Shown piece by piece: positions 9,654 to 19,285 of a stretch of DNA of 64,000 nucleotides (its first letter is position 1; each line of letters starts with the position of its first letter). The notes beneath the pieces are model-generated. The model saw only the letters and a list, made by a program, of their open reading frames with translations. It made no database searches and was not told where the DNA came from. The position numbers were made by a program, and so were the translations under genes. The DNA is from Nitrospira sp. (GTDB lineage: Bacteria > Nitrospirota > Nitrospiria > Nitrospirales > Nitrospiraceae): positions 186,001 through 250,000 of the forward strand of contig JACOEM010000001.1 of the NCBI GenBank assembly GCA_024998565.1. Reading direction: 5' to 3'.

Positions 9654-9791
9654 GATCCCCCCTTGTAATCAAGGAATACCCAAAGAGGCCCGCATTGTAC
9701 TGAAGTGACCATGGATGACGCAAGGGGGTTTCACAGAGAGGGAATTAGAGAGAAATCGGGGTGAGAGCTTCCAGTACCACCGACTGGCGAA

Positions 9792-10658
9792 TCAGGCCTT
9801 TCCCAAAGACTTGAGCATCAAAGACACCTCTCGGCAGGTATCCGAAAGACCTTCCAAGCGCCGCCCCTTGTCCGTCAACAGGGCGGCCATCGCTTTTACC
9901 TCGACTTCGACCTGCTCAACCTGCCGGGCAAGATCGGTCGTCTTGCTTGCCGCAGCCTTCTGCACCTCAATCTCCCGTTGAAGGTCTCGGCAAATGACCT
10001 GGAGGGATTTGGATTCTTTGACTGAAGCCTCCAGATCCTGAGTGAGGCGCGCCACCACAGCCTCTCGGTTGCGAATGTCCGCATCAAGCTCGACCTGTGC
10101 ACCTTCGCTCTCTCGCCTGCGGTCATCCATCTGTTGGATGACCTGGGTCCAGGTCGACACGAGGCCCGGTCCGATAGGAGGTTGGTCAGGAAGGGACTTG
10201 CCGGATTGAATCGCCTGAACTGTTCGCTGCATCCACTCTGTAAATTGGTTCAATTCACTCAACTTCACATCACCGGAAGGCACGGCAGAAGCGACTGGTT
10301 TTTCTGCTTCGAGGCGGGGAGCGGCGACTCTGGGCTTGGGGACGATGCGAGCCTTTGACCAGCGCTGATACTCAAGCAGTGCGGCCACTCCGTGGCGGCA
10401 GATCGGCTGCTCAGATAACGTGCACGAACACCTGGCCTCCAGATGTCCATCAATGAGGCGAATCGTCTGCTCGTACAACCCGGAATTGCCCATAACCGAC
10501 GACGTCACTTCCGTATCCGACGCATCCGTCATTTGCACGCGGCGTTCCGCCTGATACTGCTTTCCGATTTGAAACGCGTTGGGCTCCACCACCGAGCTAA
10601 TCATGGACGCTTCCAACAAACTCAGACGATCGGCCGAACACGCGATTCTGCCCTTCAT
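9792..10658 (-). CDS. SWIM zinc-finger protein with C-terminal coiled coil
   Basis: The function is unknown. The N-terminal part carries a SWIM zinc motif, CSCTLSEQPICRH (CxCx7CxH), a fold used for DNA or protein contacts. A linker of about 100 residues rich in Ala and Pro follows. The last 130 residues form a long charged heptad region (for example RREIEVQKAAASKTTDLARQ) predicted to be coiled coil. I use the ATG at 10658, which has AGGTGG six bases upstream, giving 288 residues; an in-frame ATG at 10754 would add 32 residues. Most SWIM proteins with known partners are Swi2/Snf2 ATPases or recombination factors, and neither is present next to it. Confidence 0.7.
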   Translation of the reverse strand: MKGRIACSADRLSLLEASMISSVVEPNAFQIGKQYQAERRVQMTDASDTEVTSSVMGNSGLYEQTIRLIDGHLEARCSCTLSEQPICRHGVAALLEYQRWSKARIVPKPRVAAPRLEAEKPVASAVPSGDVKLSELNQFTEWMQRTVQAIQSGKSLPDQPPIGPGLVSTWTQVIQQMDDRRRESEGAQVELDADIRNREAVVARLTQDLEASVKESKSLQVICRDLQREIEVQKAAASKTTDLARQVEQVEVEVKAMAALLTDKGRRLEGLSDTCREVSLMLKSLGKA

Positions 10659-10872
10659 AGTGCCACCTGTGGAATGATTTGTACCGCTGAGTCGTCCTTG
10701 CAGCTTACCGAATGATCGCCGCAGTGTCATGGAATCACCACTTTTGACGTCCACCTGTCCAGCGAGGCCTGAGTGTATGACAGGCGCTTCTGAACGGCCA
10801 TCCCGCAGGCGGGGGGAATTGTGAGGAATGGATCGAAGCCAAGAAGACTGTTCTTGCCGCCACTGGAGATTC

Positions 10873-11889
10873 TTATCGGCAGCGTCGAGGGGGTCCTTGA
10901 GCCCCCTGGGGGGTCAGCCACACATAGTCGGCAATCCCTTCTTGCATGGCCTGATGCAGCTCCACAGCCCGCTCTCGCTCGAATGTGGCCATATAGACCG
11001 TGACCTGCTTGAGCCCTTCCGGAACCCGTCGAGCCACCCGATCCGGAACCGGTAGCCGAAATTGCACATGGCCGCCGCCCGTATAACTGAGCAGGGGGCC
11101 CTGAGCAGGGCTGGCCTCGACACGTCGTTGCTTCAGCGCTGCGGCCAGGGTCTTCGCCATCCCCTCGTCTCTGACCATAGAGGCTTCGTACATGGTCTGA
11201 TAGTCCTCGGGGGAGCCACCGCCGTGGCAGTCCTGGAGTTGAGATAAAATCCGGGACCGGTAGGCAGGCGCATCCACGATGTCCTCCCCCTCCATGCCCC
11301 ATTGACGCCACTCGGGCTGTTCCTTGGCTTGGATCAAACCCTGCTTGACCACCTGCCGGATCAGACTCTTCGGGGGATTCATTGCCAGAAGCGGAAGATG
11401 TTGATCTTTCGCGAACTGCGCCAAGGGCTCGTAATCTTCAAACGCGCCGCCCCAATTCTGCTTCCACAAGACTTGCTCCAGGAACTCGGAGCGAACAATC
11501 TTTTCCGAACGCAGATAGCGATCGAGTGCCGGCTGACCGTCCCACCCGAACATTTCCATCGCGAGCCACGGTCGACGACCGTGGCTCATAAGGGTGCGCA
11601 ACACCGCCAACGCCGCGTCAATATGCGATCGATTGTGATGCTCTTCTCCCAGGTAGATCACATCGTATGCGGCCAGTCCCTCCAGCCACGGCTGCATCGG
11701 TACCGCGAGACCGGTCCTGGCATCCACCACCTGGCCCACCGCCCATACGTCCCAGGCCTGATGGGTGACAATCGCTGAGCGATCTTTCGCCTGGCAGCCG
11801 AACATCATCAAGATAAGACCCAGCAGGGCCAGCAACCGTCCCGAGACTGGGCGAGTCTTCCGGACAAACGATGGAGTGAATGTAGTCAT
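10873..11889 (-). CDS. ChaN-like lipoprotein (DUF399)
   Basis: The protein of 338 residues begins with a basic n-region, a hydrophobic stretch and a lipobox (LMMFGC), so it is probably outer-membrane or periplasm-facing. The block YLGEEHHNRSHIDA and the later AMEMFGWDGQPALDRYL match the ChaN/DUF399 family, whose characterised Campylobacter member binds heme. A C-terminal TGGGHVQFRLPVPDRVARR block ends the conserved domain. Heme or iron binding is inferred from the family only. The gene follows the SWIM protein on the same strand with no clear operon link. Confidence 0.82.
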   Translation of the reverse strand: MTTFTPSFVRKTRPVSGRLLALLGLILMMFGCQAKDRSAIVTHQAWDVWAVGQVVDARTGLAVPMQPWLEGLAAYDVIYLGEEHHNRSHIDAALAVLRTLMSHGRRPWLAMEMFGWDGQPALDRYLRSEKIVRSEFLEQVLWKQNWGGAFEDYEPLAQFAKDQHLPLLAMNPPKSLIRQVVKQGLIQAKEQPEWRQWGMEGEDIVDAPAYRSRILSQLQDCHGGGSPEDYQTMYEASMVRDEGMAKTLAAALKQRRVEASPAQGPLLSYTGGGHVQFRLPVPDRVARRVPEGLKQVTVYMATFERERAVELHQAMQEGIADYVWLTPQGAQGPPRRCR

Positions 11890-12028
11890 ATGGTCTACCT
11901 AACATACGGACCCGGTAGCCGCAAGGCAGCTCCCTTGACTCCCTTACGACAGGCCCGATACTCTGCCCGCACGCACAGCAGCTCTTAACCCCACGCGACA
12001 CAGAAATCCTTACAACGCTGATCGCATC

Positions 12029-13357
12029 ATGCACGTTGACTCTGACAACCTGGCGGCCTTTCGGAAGCAGATCACTTCGGCACGGTCACTGGATGCACAA
12101 GCCTGGGAGGCCTCGCGTCACCTGGTCAACGCGGCTCACTGGCCGATGACCCTTCAAGCGCTGGTCGATGCGATCGAAAATTCGGGTGTCCCGGATACGA
12201 TCAAACGCAGCCTGGTTGAAGCCCTGCCGTCTGTGCACGAGAGCACGAATCGCATCGCCTCCGCGGAATCGCTCAAGCACCTGACGGGACTTCCGACCTC
12301 CAAAGCCTTACGAGCTCTGTGCATTTTTTTTGGAGTGCGCTCGAAACCATCATCGAAATGGCCGTTACCGGCGGTCACGGCAGACACCATCGACGTATTG
12401 ATCCGCCGGCACCACAACCCCTTCGACCTGCTGACACAAGAGAACCCGGCTTCCGTCTTGGATCTGGGAGCCGGTGACCTTTCGTTTGCCGAAGAGCTGG
12501 CCACCCAGTACGAACCTCAGCTTGCCGCCCAAAGCAGGCCCCTCATTTTACACTGCCTTGACCGGCTGGATCCCGGCTCGCAACTGGGCGGTCCCCTGCA
12601 CGCTCATCCGCTTCGTCTGAACCGTCTGCGTTCCAGACCCGGACTGCAATTTCGCTTTTACGGCGATCAAGACATGTTTGCACTCGCCCCGCTCGAACAG
12701 GATCAACGTCTTGCCGAGCGCTATCTGATCGTCACGTGCTGGGCACCGGCCACCCCGACCTTTGCCTACGAACCCACGCGCCTCTCCCCGGCCTGTCTGG
12801 CTGAAGAGCTGCGACGCACAAAAGGCGAGTCCCGACAAGTCCGGCATGGCAAAGAGTCCGCCCTTGAAGTGCAACACGCTGGTCGGAGTCTCCTTTTTCC
12901 GCCCTGGAAATTCGATATCCGCGGCCCGCTTGCCCTCTTGGAATTGATGGCCACACGCGGAGCGCTCTGCGTCTTGGGAGCTGTTGACTCCCAAGTATTT
13001 TGGGAAATCCTGTCGCAATTGATCGAAGATCCGCGGGTCAGACCCCGTGATCTCATCCTGTCTGCTCAGAATGTACCCGAGGTCTTCGGGGATACCTACC
13101 ACAAGCTCTCAGCCCTCCCGATCGGCGGGTCCTGCCTACTATCTGACCTCACACCGTTGCGCCGGGCTTTTCCTTCGGCGCTGCGCACCCCTGCCGGCCG
13201 GACCGCAACCTACCGATTCCGACAAGTGACCATTCAGCGCGGCGCCCTGTTCGAAGGTCGTCCAGCCAGCAGCACGGCCCGGCGGTTTCAGGGGATGGCG
13301 GAAGAAACTCCCCCCTGGTTTCTTACTCTCGTTCCTGAACCAGTCCAGACGGCGTGA
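12029..13357 (+). CDS. Methyltransferase-like protein of unknown role
   Basis: This protein of 442 residues has a Rossmann-type SAM-binding glycine motif, SVLDLGAGDLSFAEEL, near residue 140, preceded by a helical N-terminal domain of about 110 residues. After the motif come HCLDRLDPGSQLGG, where the acidic residue at the end of strand 2 would be, and a long C-terminal half that I cannot place in a family. It probably transfers a methyl group, but the substrate is unknown. It is divergent from the ChaN-like gene, and the moxR promoter follows it. Confidence 0.55.
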   Translation: MHVDSDNLAAFRKQITSARSLDAQAWEASRHLVNAAHWPMTLQALVDAIENSGVPDTIKRSLVEALPSVHESTNRIASAESLKHLTGLPTSKALRALCIFFGVRSKPSSKWPLPAVTADTIDVLIRRHHNPFDLLTQENPASVLDLGAGDLSFAEELATQYEPQLAAQSRPLILHCLDRLDPGSQLGGPLHAHPLRLNRLRSRPGLQFRFYGDQDMFALAPLEQDQRLAERYLIVTCWAPATPTFAYEPTRLSPACLAEELRRTKGESRQVRHGKESALEVQHAGRSLLFPPWKFDIRGPLALLELMATRGALCVLGAVDSQVFWEILSQLIEDPRVRPRDLILSAQNVPEVFGDTYHKLSALPIGGSCLLSDLTPLRRAFPSALRTPAGRTATYRFRQVTIQRGALFEGRPASSTARRFQGMAEETPPWFLTLVPEPVQTA

Positions 13358-13433
13358 CAGGCTCACAAAAGTCGCGCCAGCGTGGCAATCCCTACAGCTT
13401 CCGCCTGGCCTCCCGCATGAAAGTCCGTATAAA

Positions 13434-13462
13434 TTGACGGTCTCCAGACCCTTTGTTAGACT
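13434..13462 (+). promoter_or_regulatory. Promoter of the moxR operon
   Basis: TTGACG at 13434-13439 and TAGACT at 13457-13462 are separated by 17 bases. Transcription would start near 13469, about 47 bases before the GTG start of moxR. This placement rules out the upstream TTG start at 13453, which lies inside the promoter. Confidence 0.68.
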
Positions 13463-13515
13463 TCTGGCATCACGTCCCTGGTGCCGGCCGTAACCCACGT
13501 CAGATACATCCCATC

Positions 13516-14457
13516 GTGAATTCTTCTCAATCTATCAAATCGTTACAAGACAATATCGCGCAGGTCATCAAAGGGAAACCACGGGTGATCGAAATGGCCG
13601 TTGTCTGCCTGCTGGCACGCGGGCACCTCCTGATCGAGGACGTACCCGGCGTCGGGAAGACCACATTGGCCCATAGCCTCGCGCGTTCCCTGGATTGCTC
13701 CTTCAAACGTATTCAATTCACCAGCGACCTCTTGCCCTCCGATATCGTCGGCATTTCCATGTTCAACCGCCAGAAACAAGCGTTTGAGTTCATGCCGGGC
13801 CCACTGTTTGCCAACATTGTCCTGGCCGACGAAATCAACCGCACCACGCCGAAGACTCAAAGCAGCCTCCTCGAAGCGATGAGCGAATCCCAGATTTCCG
13901 TCGACAACCAAACCTATCCGCTCCAGCAGCCGTTTATGGTCATCGCCACACAAAACCCGGCGGAATATCACGGCACCTTCCCGCTTCCCGAATCGCAGCT
14001 CGACCGATTCCTGATGCGACTTCGCATCGGCTACCCGACTCCGGATGAGGAAAAGAAAGTGCTGGATCGCCCCCAGCTGCTGCACCCGGCCGACGAAATT
14101 CAACCGGTACTGAGCGCGCAGCATATCGTCGATCTTCAAGCGCAGGCGGAAAAGGTCCGGATGGAAGACAGCCTGATGGACTATCTCCTCGCCATCGTGT
14201 TCGCCACCAGGCACAACGAACTGCTGTCGTTAGGCGTGAGTACCCGGGGCGCCCTTGCACTGTGCAGAGCGGCGAAAGCCCTGGCTCTGGTGCGCGACCG
14301 GACCTATTGCCTCCCCGAAGACATTAAAGAGCTTGCGCCGACCGTCCTCTCGCACCGTGTCATGCTCAGTCGGTCCCGGGGGATGCGCACGAACACCGTC
14401 GAACAGACGGAACGGGTCATTCAAGACATCCTTGAAACAGTCCCGGTTCCCGTATAA
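13516..14457 (+). CDS. MoxR-family AAA+ ATPase
   Basis: MoxR ATPases act as chaperones that assemble or activate partner complexes. The protein has 313 residues from the GTG at 13516. Walker A (DVPGVGKTTLAHSLARS) lies near residues 43-50, Walker B is NIVLADEINRTTPKTQSS, and sensor 1 is MVIATQNPAEYHGTFPLPE. The DUF58 and transglutaminase genes follow directly, a very widespread trio. The complex is thought to act at the cell envelope, but its target here cannot be told from sequence. Confidence 0.88.
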   Translation: MNSSQSIKSLQDNIAQVIKGKPRVIEMAVVCLLARGHLLIEDVPGVGKTTLAHSLARSLDCSFKRIQFTSDLLPSDIVGISMFNRQKQAFEFMPGPLFANIVLADEINRTTPKTQSSLLEAMSESQISVDNQTYPLQQPFMVIATQNPAEYHGTFPLPESQLDRFLMRLRIGYPTPDEEKKVLDRPQLLHPADEIQPVLSAQHIVDLQAQAEKVRMEDSLMDYLLAIVFATRHNELLSLGVSTRGALALCRAAKALALVRDRTYCLPEDIKELAPTVLSHRVMLSRSRGMRTNTVEQTERVIQDILETVPVPV

Positions 14458-14533
14458 CAACCGCCAGGGGTTGAACAGCGGCATCGCGCGAAATGTCGCC
14501 AGTAAGCGGTCTGGCCGGCAGTAGTCCATCAGC

Positions 14534-15676
14534 GTGGCAACCAACGACTTCCAGGCTCTATTCCGCCGACTGTTCCGGGATCGCACCATCCGGGTGACAA
14601 CGGAAGGCGTCCGCTTTCTGTTGCTGACCCTGGCCGTCGGGATCGCCGCCGTCAACACCGGCAATAATCTGTTCTACCTCCTGCTGGCCATGATGCTGAG
14701 CCTGGTCGTGCTGTCCGGGTTGCTGTCTGAACAATGTGTGCGGCGACTGGATCTCCATCGGCACCTCCCGGACTACCTCTTCGTCAATCAGCCGACCACC
14801 GCCACGCTTCGAGTCGTCAATCACAAATCACGTCTCCCGAGTGTCTCGTTACGCCTCCTCGATGTCGTTGCCGGAAAAGATCTCGATCGGGGAATTCATA
14901 TCACGCACCTCGCGCCTGCCGCCTCCACCCTCTGCTCGTACCCGCTACTCGTGCGGCAGCGTGGGCACTACCGGCTCGAAGGAGTCCGGATCGTGACCCC
15001 GTTTCCATTCGGCCTGTTTTACAAGAAGTCCTTCTATCCACTCGAAGCCACGCTGATCGTCTGTCCGGAAATCATTCCCCTTCCGCCACTGCACCTGCTG
15101 GAACTGAATGCCCTGGGGCAGGATTTCGCGCGGGCCCGGCGCGGGCCGGGGAACTCACTGTACAACTTGCGCGAATTCAGGCCGGGGGACGATTCCCGCG
15201 CCATTCATTGGATGACCACAGCCCGCACCTCGAAGTTAATGCTCAAGGAAACCGAGGCGGAGGATAGGCGGTCGATCACGTTGGTTATCTCGACCGTTGC
15301 GCCGGACGAGGCGGAGAACAGCTTCGAACGGGGACTCTCGATCGGCGCCTCCCTCATTGATCACTTTCTGAGAGACGGGTACCAAGTCCGGTTGATACTG
15401 GGCGATCAACAGGCCCTTCTCGCCTGCGGCACCGACCAGGCCCTGCATCTCTTTCACGCTCTGGCGCTCTGCGAGCGACGCCCGACGGAAACGGGAGCTG
15501 CGATCCGACATTCCATGGCACGGGCGCTTGCAGAAGTGCATGAAGGCCCGACGATCCTGCTCTCACCCTGGACCGATCCTGCCCGAAATGAGGAAGTTCC
15601 ATCGGTCGATTACATCGTCTCTCCCCAGTCACACAGAGAGCTCTTCGATGACGCTGGATCGAGCCTTTCGGCTTAG
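14534..15676 (+). CDS. DUF58 membrane-anchored protein
   Basis: The protein has 380 residues with two N-terminal membrane helices (VRFLLLTLAVGIAAVNTGNN and LFYLLLAMMLSLVVLSGLLS) followed by a cytoplasmic or periplasmic domain. The DUF58 signature REFRPGDDSRAIHWMTTART lies in the second half, where some members have a von Willebrand A-like fold. Start is a GTG. The gene lies 76 bases after moxR and overlaps the following transglutaminase gene by 29 bases. It is likely the client or partner of the MoxR ATPase. Confidence 0.85.
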   Translation: MATNDFQALFRRLFRDRTIRVTTEGVRFLLLTLAVGIAAVNTGNNLFYLLLAMMLSLVVLSGLLSEQCVRRLDLHRHLPDYLFVNQPTTATLRVVNHKSRLPSVSLRLLDVVAGKDLDRGIHITHLAPAASTLCSYPLLVRQRGHYRLEGVRIVTPFPFGLFYKKSFYPLEATLIVCPEIIPLPPLHLLELNALGQDFARARRGPGNSLYNLREFRPGDDSRAIHWMTTARTSKLMLKETEAEDRRSITLVISTVAPDEAENSFERGLSIGASLIDHFLRDGYQVRLILGDQQALLACGTDQALHLFHALALCERRPTETGAAIRHSMARALAEVHEGPTILLSPWTDPARNEEVPSVDYIVSPQSHRELFDDAGSSLSA

Positions 15677-17852
15677 CTCAATTCTACTGGCGGCAACCGG
15701 CTTCGCGAGCCTGACGCTCGCGATTGCCCTGCCAGTCTGGCTTCTCGCCTTGGCCGGTGCAGCCTTCGCCCTGGCGCTCCTGCGAGTGAATCCCTCCTCA
15801 GGCCTGTCCGGAGTCGTGCAACAAGTCCGCCTCTCTGCTCTGACATGGAATATTTTCCTCCTCCTCGCCTTCGCAGGCTTCTGGATCGATCTGTTACTCG
15901 TCTCGCAGGAACTTCTCCCGGCCGGGATCCATTTCCTCGTGCTGCTCCTGGTGAATAAACTCTCGAACCTCGACCAGCGGCGGGATTTTCTTCACCTCTA
16001 TGCCATTAGCCTCATCACGCTTCTGGCCTCCGCCGCGCTGACCACGCAAATCTGGTATGCCCCCTTCTTCTTGGTCTATCTGGTGGCCGGAGTCTGGACG
16101 CTGCTCCTGTATCACCTGCTGCAGGAACACGAAGAGAGTACCGGTCATCAGGTGCTCGGCAGCCAAGCGGCACCGCTCGACTCGACACTGCCGCACATGA
16201 CGGCCCGCTTTTTCTGGACGACCAATGCGATGGCAGCCGGCGCGTTCGGCCTCACATTGCTCTTTTTCTTTTCGATCCCACGGGTAGGGGTTGGCCTGTT
16301 GCAACATTCCCATGGGGAAAGCCTGCGAACGACGGGGTTTTCAGAGCAGGTCGATCTGGGCGTCATGGGCCCGGTGAAGCAGGATCCCAGCATCGTCATG
16401 CGCGTGGAGCTGCCGGACGGTCCCGGAACTCCCTCGGCACGGGGGCCGCTGTATCTCCGCGGCGTCGCCTACAATCGGTATGACGGAAAATCCTGGAGCA
16501 ACAGTCTGCTGCACCGCCGTATGCTCACGGAAGTTCCCCAAGGCACCTTCACGCTCCGAACACCGGGCGCCAAACCGCCGCCCCAGGCACGCGCGCTCCG
16601 ACAGGATATTCTGCTGGAACCGCTCGATACGGCCGTGCTGTTCGGCGCCCCCCTTGCCTTCGCGGTCAAGGGCGACTTCCACTCGGTCCAATCCGATCTG
16701 ATGGGATCGCTGCACCTGGCGTTTCCTTCTCATAGCCGCATCCAGTACACAATCTACTCCGTACCGACCAGCATCAATCCGGCAGAGCGGGTCGCCGCCG
16801 CGGTGCTGTACCCGGAGTTTATTCTTCAGCAGTATTTACAGATTCCAGCCGTCAGCCCGCAGATCGTTGATCTCGCCCATCGGGTCACTCAACCGGCCAC
16901 CAGCATCTCTCAGGCCGTCAGCCTGATCCACTCGCACTTGCTCGCCAACTATCGCTACAACCTGGACGTGCCCTCGCTCCAATCGGCTCACCCGCTTGAA
17001 GACTTTCTCCTGACTCGGAAAACAGGCTATTGCGAACATTACGCCACCGCGATGGTGGTGCTGCTCCGCGCCAGCGGGATTCCGGCCCGACTGGTCACAG
17101 GATTCCTTGCAACTGAATGGAATGAGTTCGGCGGCTACTATACGGTTCGACAGCGGGACGCCCATGCCTGGGTGGAGGTCTACTTCCCACGGTCAGGCTG
17201 GATTACCATGGATCCAACGCCTCCGGCTCCGGAGAACATTGGGCAAACCTGGTGGCAATCTGCGGGTCGTGTGATGGACTCGGTCCGGCTTCAATGGGAT
17301 CGCCTCTTCGTCCACTTCAGCGCAAACGATCAACTCACTGTCGTACAAGGCCTTCGGGAGAGCGGCGAAGCCGTTCGGGCAAAGCTCTCCGAATCTCTCA
17401 ACTCCCTCTCCGCCCAGAGCGCCGCGATATTCCGTCGGTTCATGTCCTCGTTCACAACGGCCGGGATACCGGAAACCCTACTCTTGATCATTCTGGCCAT
17501 CGGCGCAGCGTCTGCGGGTCGACTGCTGCTGCGGTCGTCTCGACACACAACGTCACCGCCGGATGTGCTTTCAGCGCATCAACGCACCGTCGTCACGCTC
17601 TACACCAATATGTTGCACTGCCTTGCGCAACGCGGCATCGTGAAGTCAGCGAGCACGACCCCCATAGAGTTGCTTCGCCATGTTCAAGAAGAATGGGCTG
17701 AAGCCTGGCCCTTCGCTGATGCCCTTACACAACTCTATACTCGAGTCCGGTTCGGTCACGCTTCCCTCACGCCCGAAGACCACAGCACCGCCGAAAACCT
17801 GCTGCGCAGGCTCCACACACTGGAACGAGCGACCACCCGCTCACCACAATAA
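15648..17852 (+). CDS. TgpA-family membrane transglutaminase-like protein
   Basis: This integral membrane protein of 734 residues starts with about six helices (DUF3488 region), followed by a large periplasmic transglutaminase-like domain. The catalytic Cys is in TGYCEHYATAM (C462), the His in DAHAWVEVYF, and the Asp in GWITMDPTPP. One more helix near residue 615 leads to a C-terminal DUF4129-type region. TgpA of Pseudomonas is essential in some strains. The ATG at 15648 (MTLDRAFRLSS) is preferred because an upstream in-frame start at 15528 lies deep inside the DUF58 gene. Confidence 0.87.
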   Translation: MTLDRAFRLSSILLAATGFASLTLAIALPVWLLALAGAAFALALLRVNPSSGLSGVVQQVRLSALTWNIFLLLAFAGFWIDLLLVSQELLPAGIHFLVLLLVNKLSNLDQRRDFLHLYAISLITLLASAALTTQIWYAPFFLVYLVAGVWTLLLYHLLQEHEESTGHQVLGSQAAPLDSTLPHMTARFFWTTNAMAAGAFGLTLLFFFSIPRVGVGLLQHSHGESLRTTGFSEQVDLGVMGPVKQDPSIVMRVELPDGPGTPSARGPLYLRGVAYNRYDGKSWSNSLLHRRMLTEVPQGTFTLRTPGAKPPPQARALRQDILLEPLDTAVLFGAPLAFAVKGDFHSVQSDLMGSLHLAFPSHSRIQYTIYSVPTSINPAERVAAAVLYPEFILQQYLQIPAVSPQIVDLAHRVTQPATSISQAVSLIHSHLLANYRYNLDVPSLQSAHPLEDFLLTRKTGYCEHYATAMVVLLRASGIPARLVTGFLATEWNEFGGYYTVRQRDAHAWVEVYFPRSGWITMDPTPPAPENIGQTWWQSAGRVMDSVRLQWDRLFVHFSANDQLTVVQGLRESGEAVRAKLSESLNSLSAQSAAIFRRFMSSFTTAGIPETLLLIILAIGAASAGRLLLRSSRHTTSPPDVLSAHQRTVVTLYTNMLHCLAQRGIVKSASTTPIELLRHVQEEWAEAWPFADALTQLYTRVRFGHASLTPEDHSTAENLLRRLHTLERATTRSPQ

Positions 17853-18087
17853 TGCTGAGTGAGGCCACGCTTCAGACGTGGAATGAGACAAAAGAGGATA
17901 ACCAGGAGCGAAAGAAAGCGGCGTGCGCGGCCGGAAAGTCCACCCGCTAAGACAAGTCCTGACAGGGCGAACAAGACTATAGATGATGCTCAGCTAGGAT
18001 TTCACCGGGCAAAGGGACGGATCAAGGCACGAACCGTGGTTGTCCGGAACGATATGGGTAATGAGCGTGGCGAGGAGGAGTGTGAAT

Positions 18088-18162
18088 TGGAGCGGGAAAC
18101 GGGATTTGAACCCGCGACCCTCGCCTTGGCAAGGCGATGCTCTACCACTGAGCTATTCCCGC
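18088..18162 (-). tRNA. tRNA-Gly(GCC)
   Basis: The minus strand folds as a complete cloverleaf of 75 bases with encoded CCA. The acceptor stem is GCGGGAA/TTCCCGC, the D-arm GCTC/GAGC, the anticodon stem TCGCC/GGCGA around loop TTGCCAA (anticodon GCC), and the T-arm GCGGG/CCCGT with loop TTCAAAT. It lies in a gene-free stretch from 17853 to 18445, which otherwise holds only its promoter and a small 5-bp hairpin near 17870. Confidence 0.97.
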
Positions 18163-18184
18163 TTCCACCGACAGAAGAAGCGGG

Positions 18185-18214
18185 ATTCTACCGGCCATGC
18201 GTAAAGACTGTCAA
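18185..18214 (-). promoter_or_regulatory. Promoter of tRNA-Gly
   Basis: Read on the minus strand, TTGACA (18214-18209) and TAGAAT (18190-18185) are separated by 18 bases. The -10 box ends 22 bases before the mature tRNA 5' end. The -35 box is a perfect consensus. Confidence 0.72.
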
Positions 18215-18445
18215 GCCGGGCAGCAGAAATATCGTCATTACCGCGACTCTACGTAGCTGCCTGAGCGGGGCCACCATCACAACCGACCATCTGCACGAAG
18301 CGCGGATGGCCCCTCTTCTCGAAAAGATACAGCCTTTCGACTCAGACCTGCGTGCTTCTTCTGTCCACTTGACGGACCTGCGAGGCTTGAGTAGAGTGAT
18401 TGCAATGACTGCCTACTCTATCCTCATCAGCGAGGGACCCTTAGC

Positions 18446-18775
18446 GTGACCTCACGTCCTCAGCCGTCCGCCCCGTTTGCAGCACAGGCCATTCCCTTCG
18501 ACGAGTATCTCGCTTCGGGCAAGATCCCCGAGGGGCTTCTCACGAGTGAATACATCGGGCAACAGTTTGTTGAGCGATTGGTTCACTACGTACTGAGTGT
18601 TCCGGCCGGGAGCTACACGATGGCACAACTCAGTCGTCTTCTCGAGGAGTTGGATCCACGCGCCCAAGTCTTCTTCTTCAAGCGACTGAAAGAGAATAGC
18701 CCCGATAGTCTGAAAGATTTTGCCCCGCTGTATTACGGATTCATGAACGAGTTTCATTCCCTCCTGTTTACGTAA
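18446..18775 (+). CDS. Unknown protein, 109 residues
   Basis: No family is recognised. The protein is soluble, mostly helical by composition, and has no signal peptide, cysteine motif or repeats. It reads FDEYLASGKIPEGLLTSEYI near the start and is rich in Phe and Leu at the C-terminus. Start is a GTG preceded by GAGGGA. It ends 24 bases before the -35 box of the next gene, which therefore has its own promoter. Confidence 0.6.
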   Translation: MTSRPQPSAPFAAQAIPFDEYLASGKIPEGLLTSEYIGQQFVERLVHYVLSVPAGSYTMAQLSRLLEELDPRAQVFFFKRLKENSPDSLKDFAPLYYGFMNEFHSLLFT

Positions 18776-18799
18776 GTCACTGCCCAGTAAAAAAATACC

Positions 18800-18827
18800 T
18801 TGTCGGCCTCCCATTCTCAGGTATAAT
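18800..18827 (+). promoter_or_regulatory. Promoter before the 122-residue protein
   Basis: TTGTCG (18800-18805) and a perfect TATAAT (18822-18827) are separated by 16 bases. Transcription would start near 18834. An AAGGAG ribosome site stands just before the ATG at 18860. Confidence 0.65.
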
Positions 18828-18859
18828 CACGAGAACCTCTTAATGAGCCAAGGAGCACT

Positions 18860-19228
18860 ATGAATCCCACGTTACAGCGCGCCGTTACGAGTTTTTATAA
18901 TCTGGTGTACGAAGCCCAGACTTTCGCAACCACCATGTCCCGAATCGACACCGCCGAACAGGAGCACTATGCCGGGCGGATCGAGGGGCTGAACTGGGTT
19001 TTGGATCGCTGTCAGGAGCTGGAGGACATGGATGCCAATATCACTCCCACGACACTGCAACGTGTCCTGACGGAAGTGAAATCGGACTTGGATCATGAGC
19101 TCTCCGTACAGCGGCGCGAAAAAGGCCGACGGGCCGACGGACGCGAGGAAGCCCTGACCTTTGTGGCGGACTACTTGTCCAGCCTGATCACGGCAACTGA
19201 GATCGAATCCGCCAAAACCTCCGTGTAA
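18860..19228 (+). CDS. Unknown helical protein, 122 residues
   Basis: No family is recognised. The protein is small, charged and apparently all-helical, with the stretch QRREKGRRADGREEA in its second half suggesting a solvent-exposed helix. It has no signal peptide or cysteine motif. A consensus -10 box and a good AAGGAG ribosome site precede it, so it is probably well expressed. A two-helix membrane protein follows 57 bases downstream on the same strand. Confidence 0.6.
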   Translation: MNPTLQRAVTSFYNLVYEAQTFATTMSRIDTAEQEHYAGRIEGLNWVLDRCQELEDMDANITPTTLQRVLTEVKSDLDHELSVQRREKGRRADGREEALTFVADYLSSLITATEIESAKTSV

Positions 19229-19285
19229 CCGCCTGTCGATTGTCTCCAGGCTTATCCTTCGTCATGGCCTCCTCCGAGGGCGACT

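Noticed and set aside
17859-18449. Plus-strand frame of 196 codons after the TgpA gene
   Set aside because: It runs straight through the antisense of tRNA-Gly and its promoter and has no protein-like pattern.
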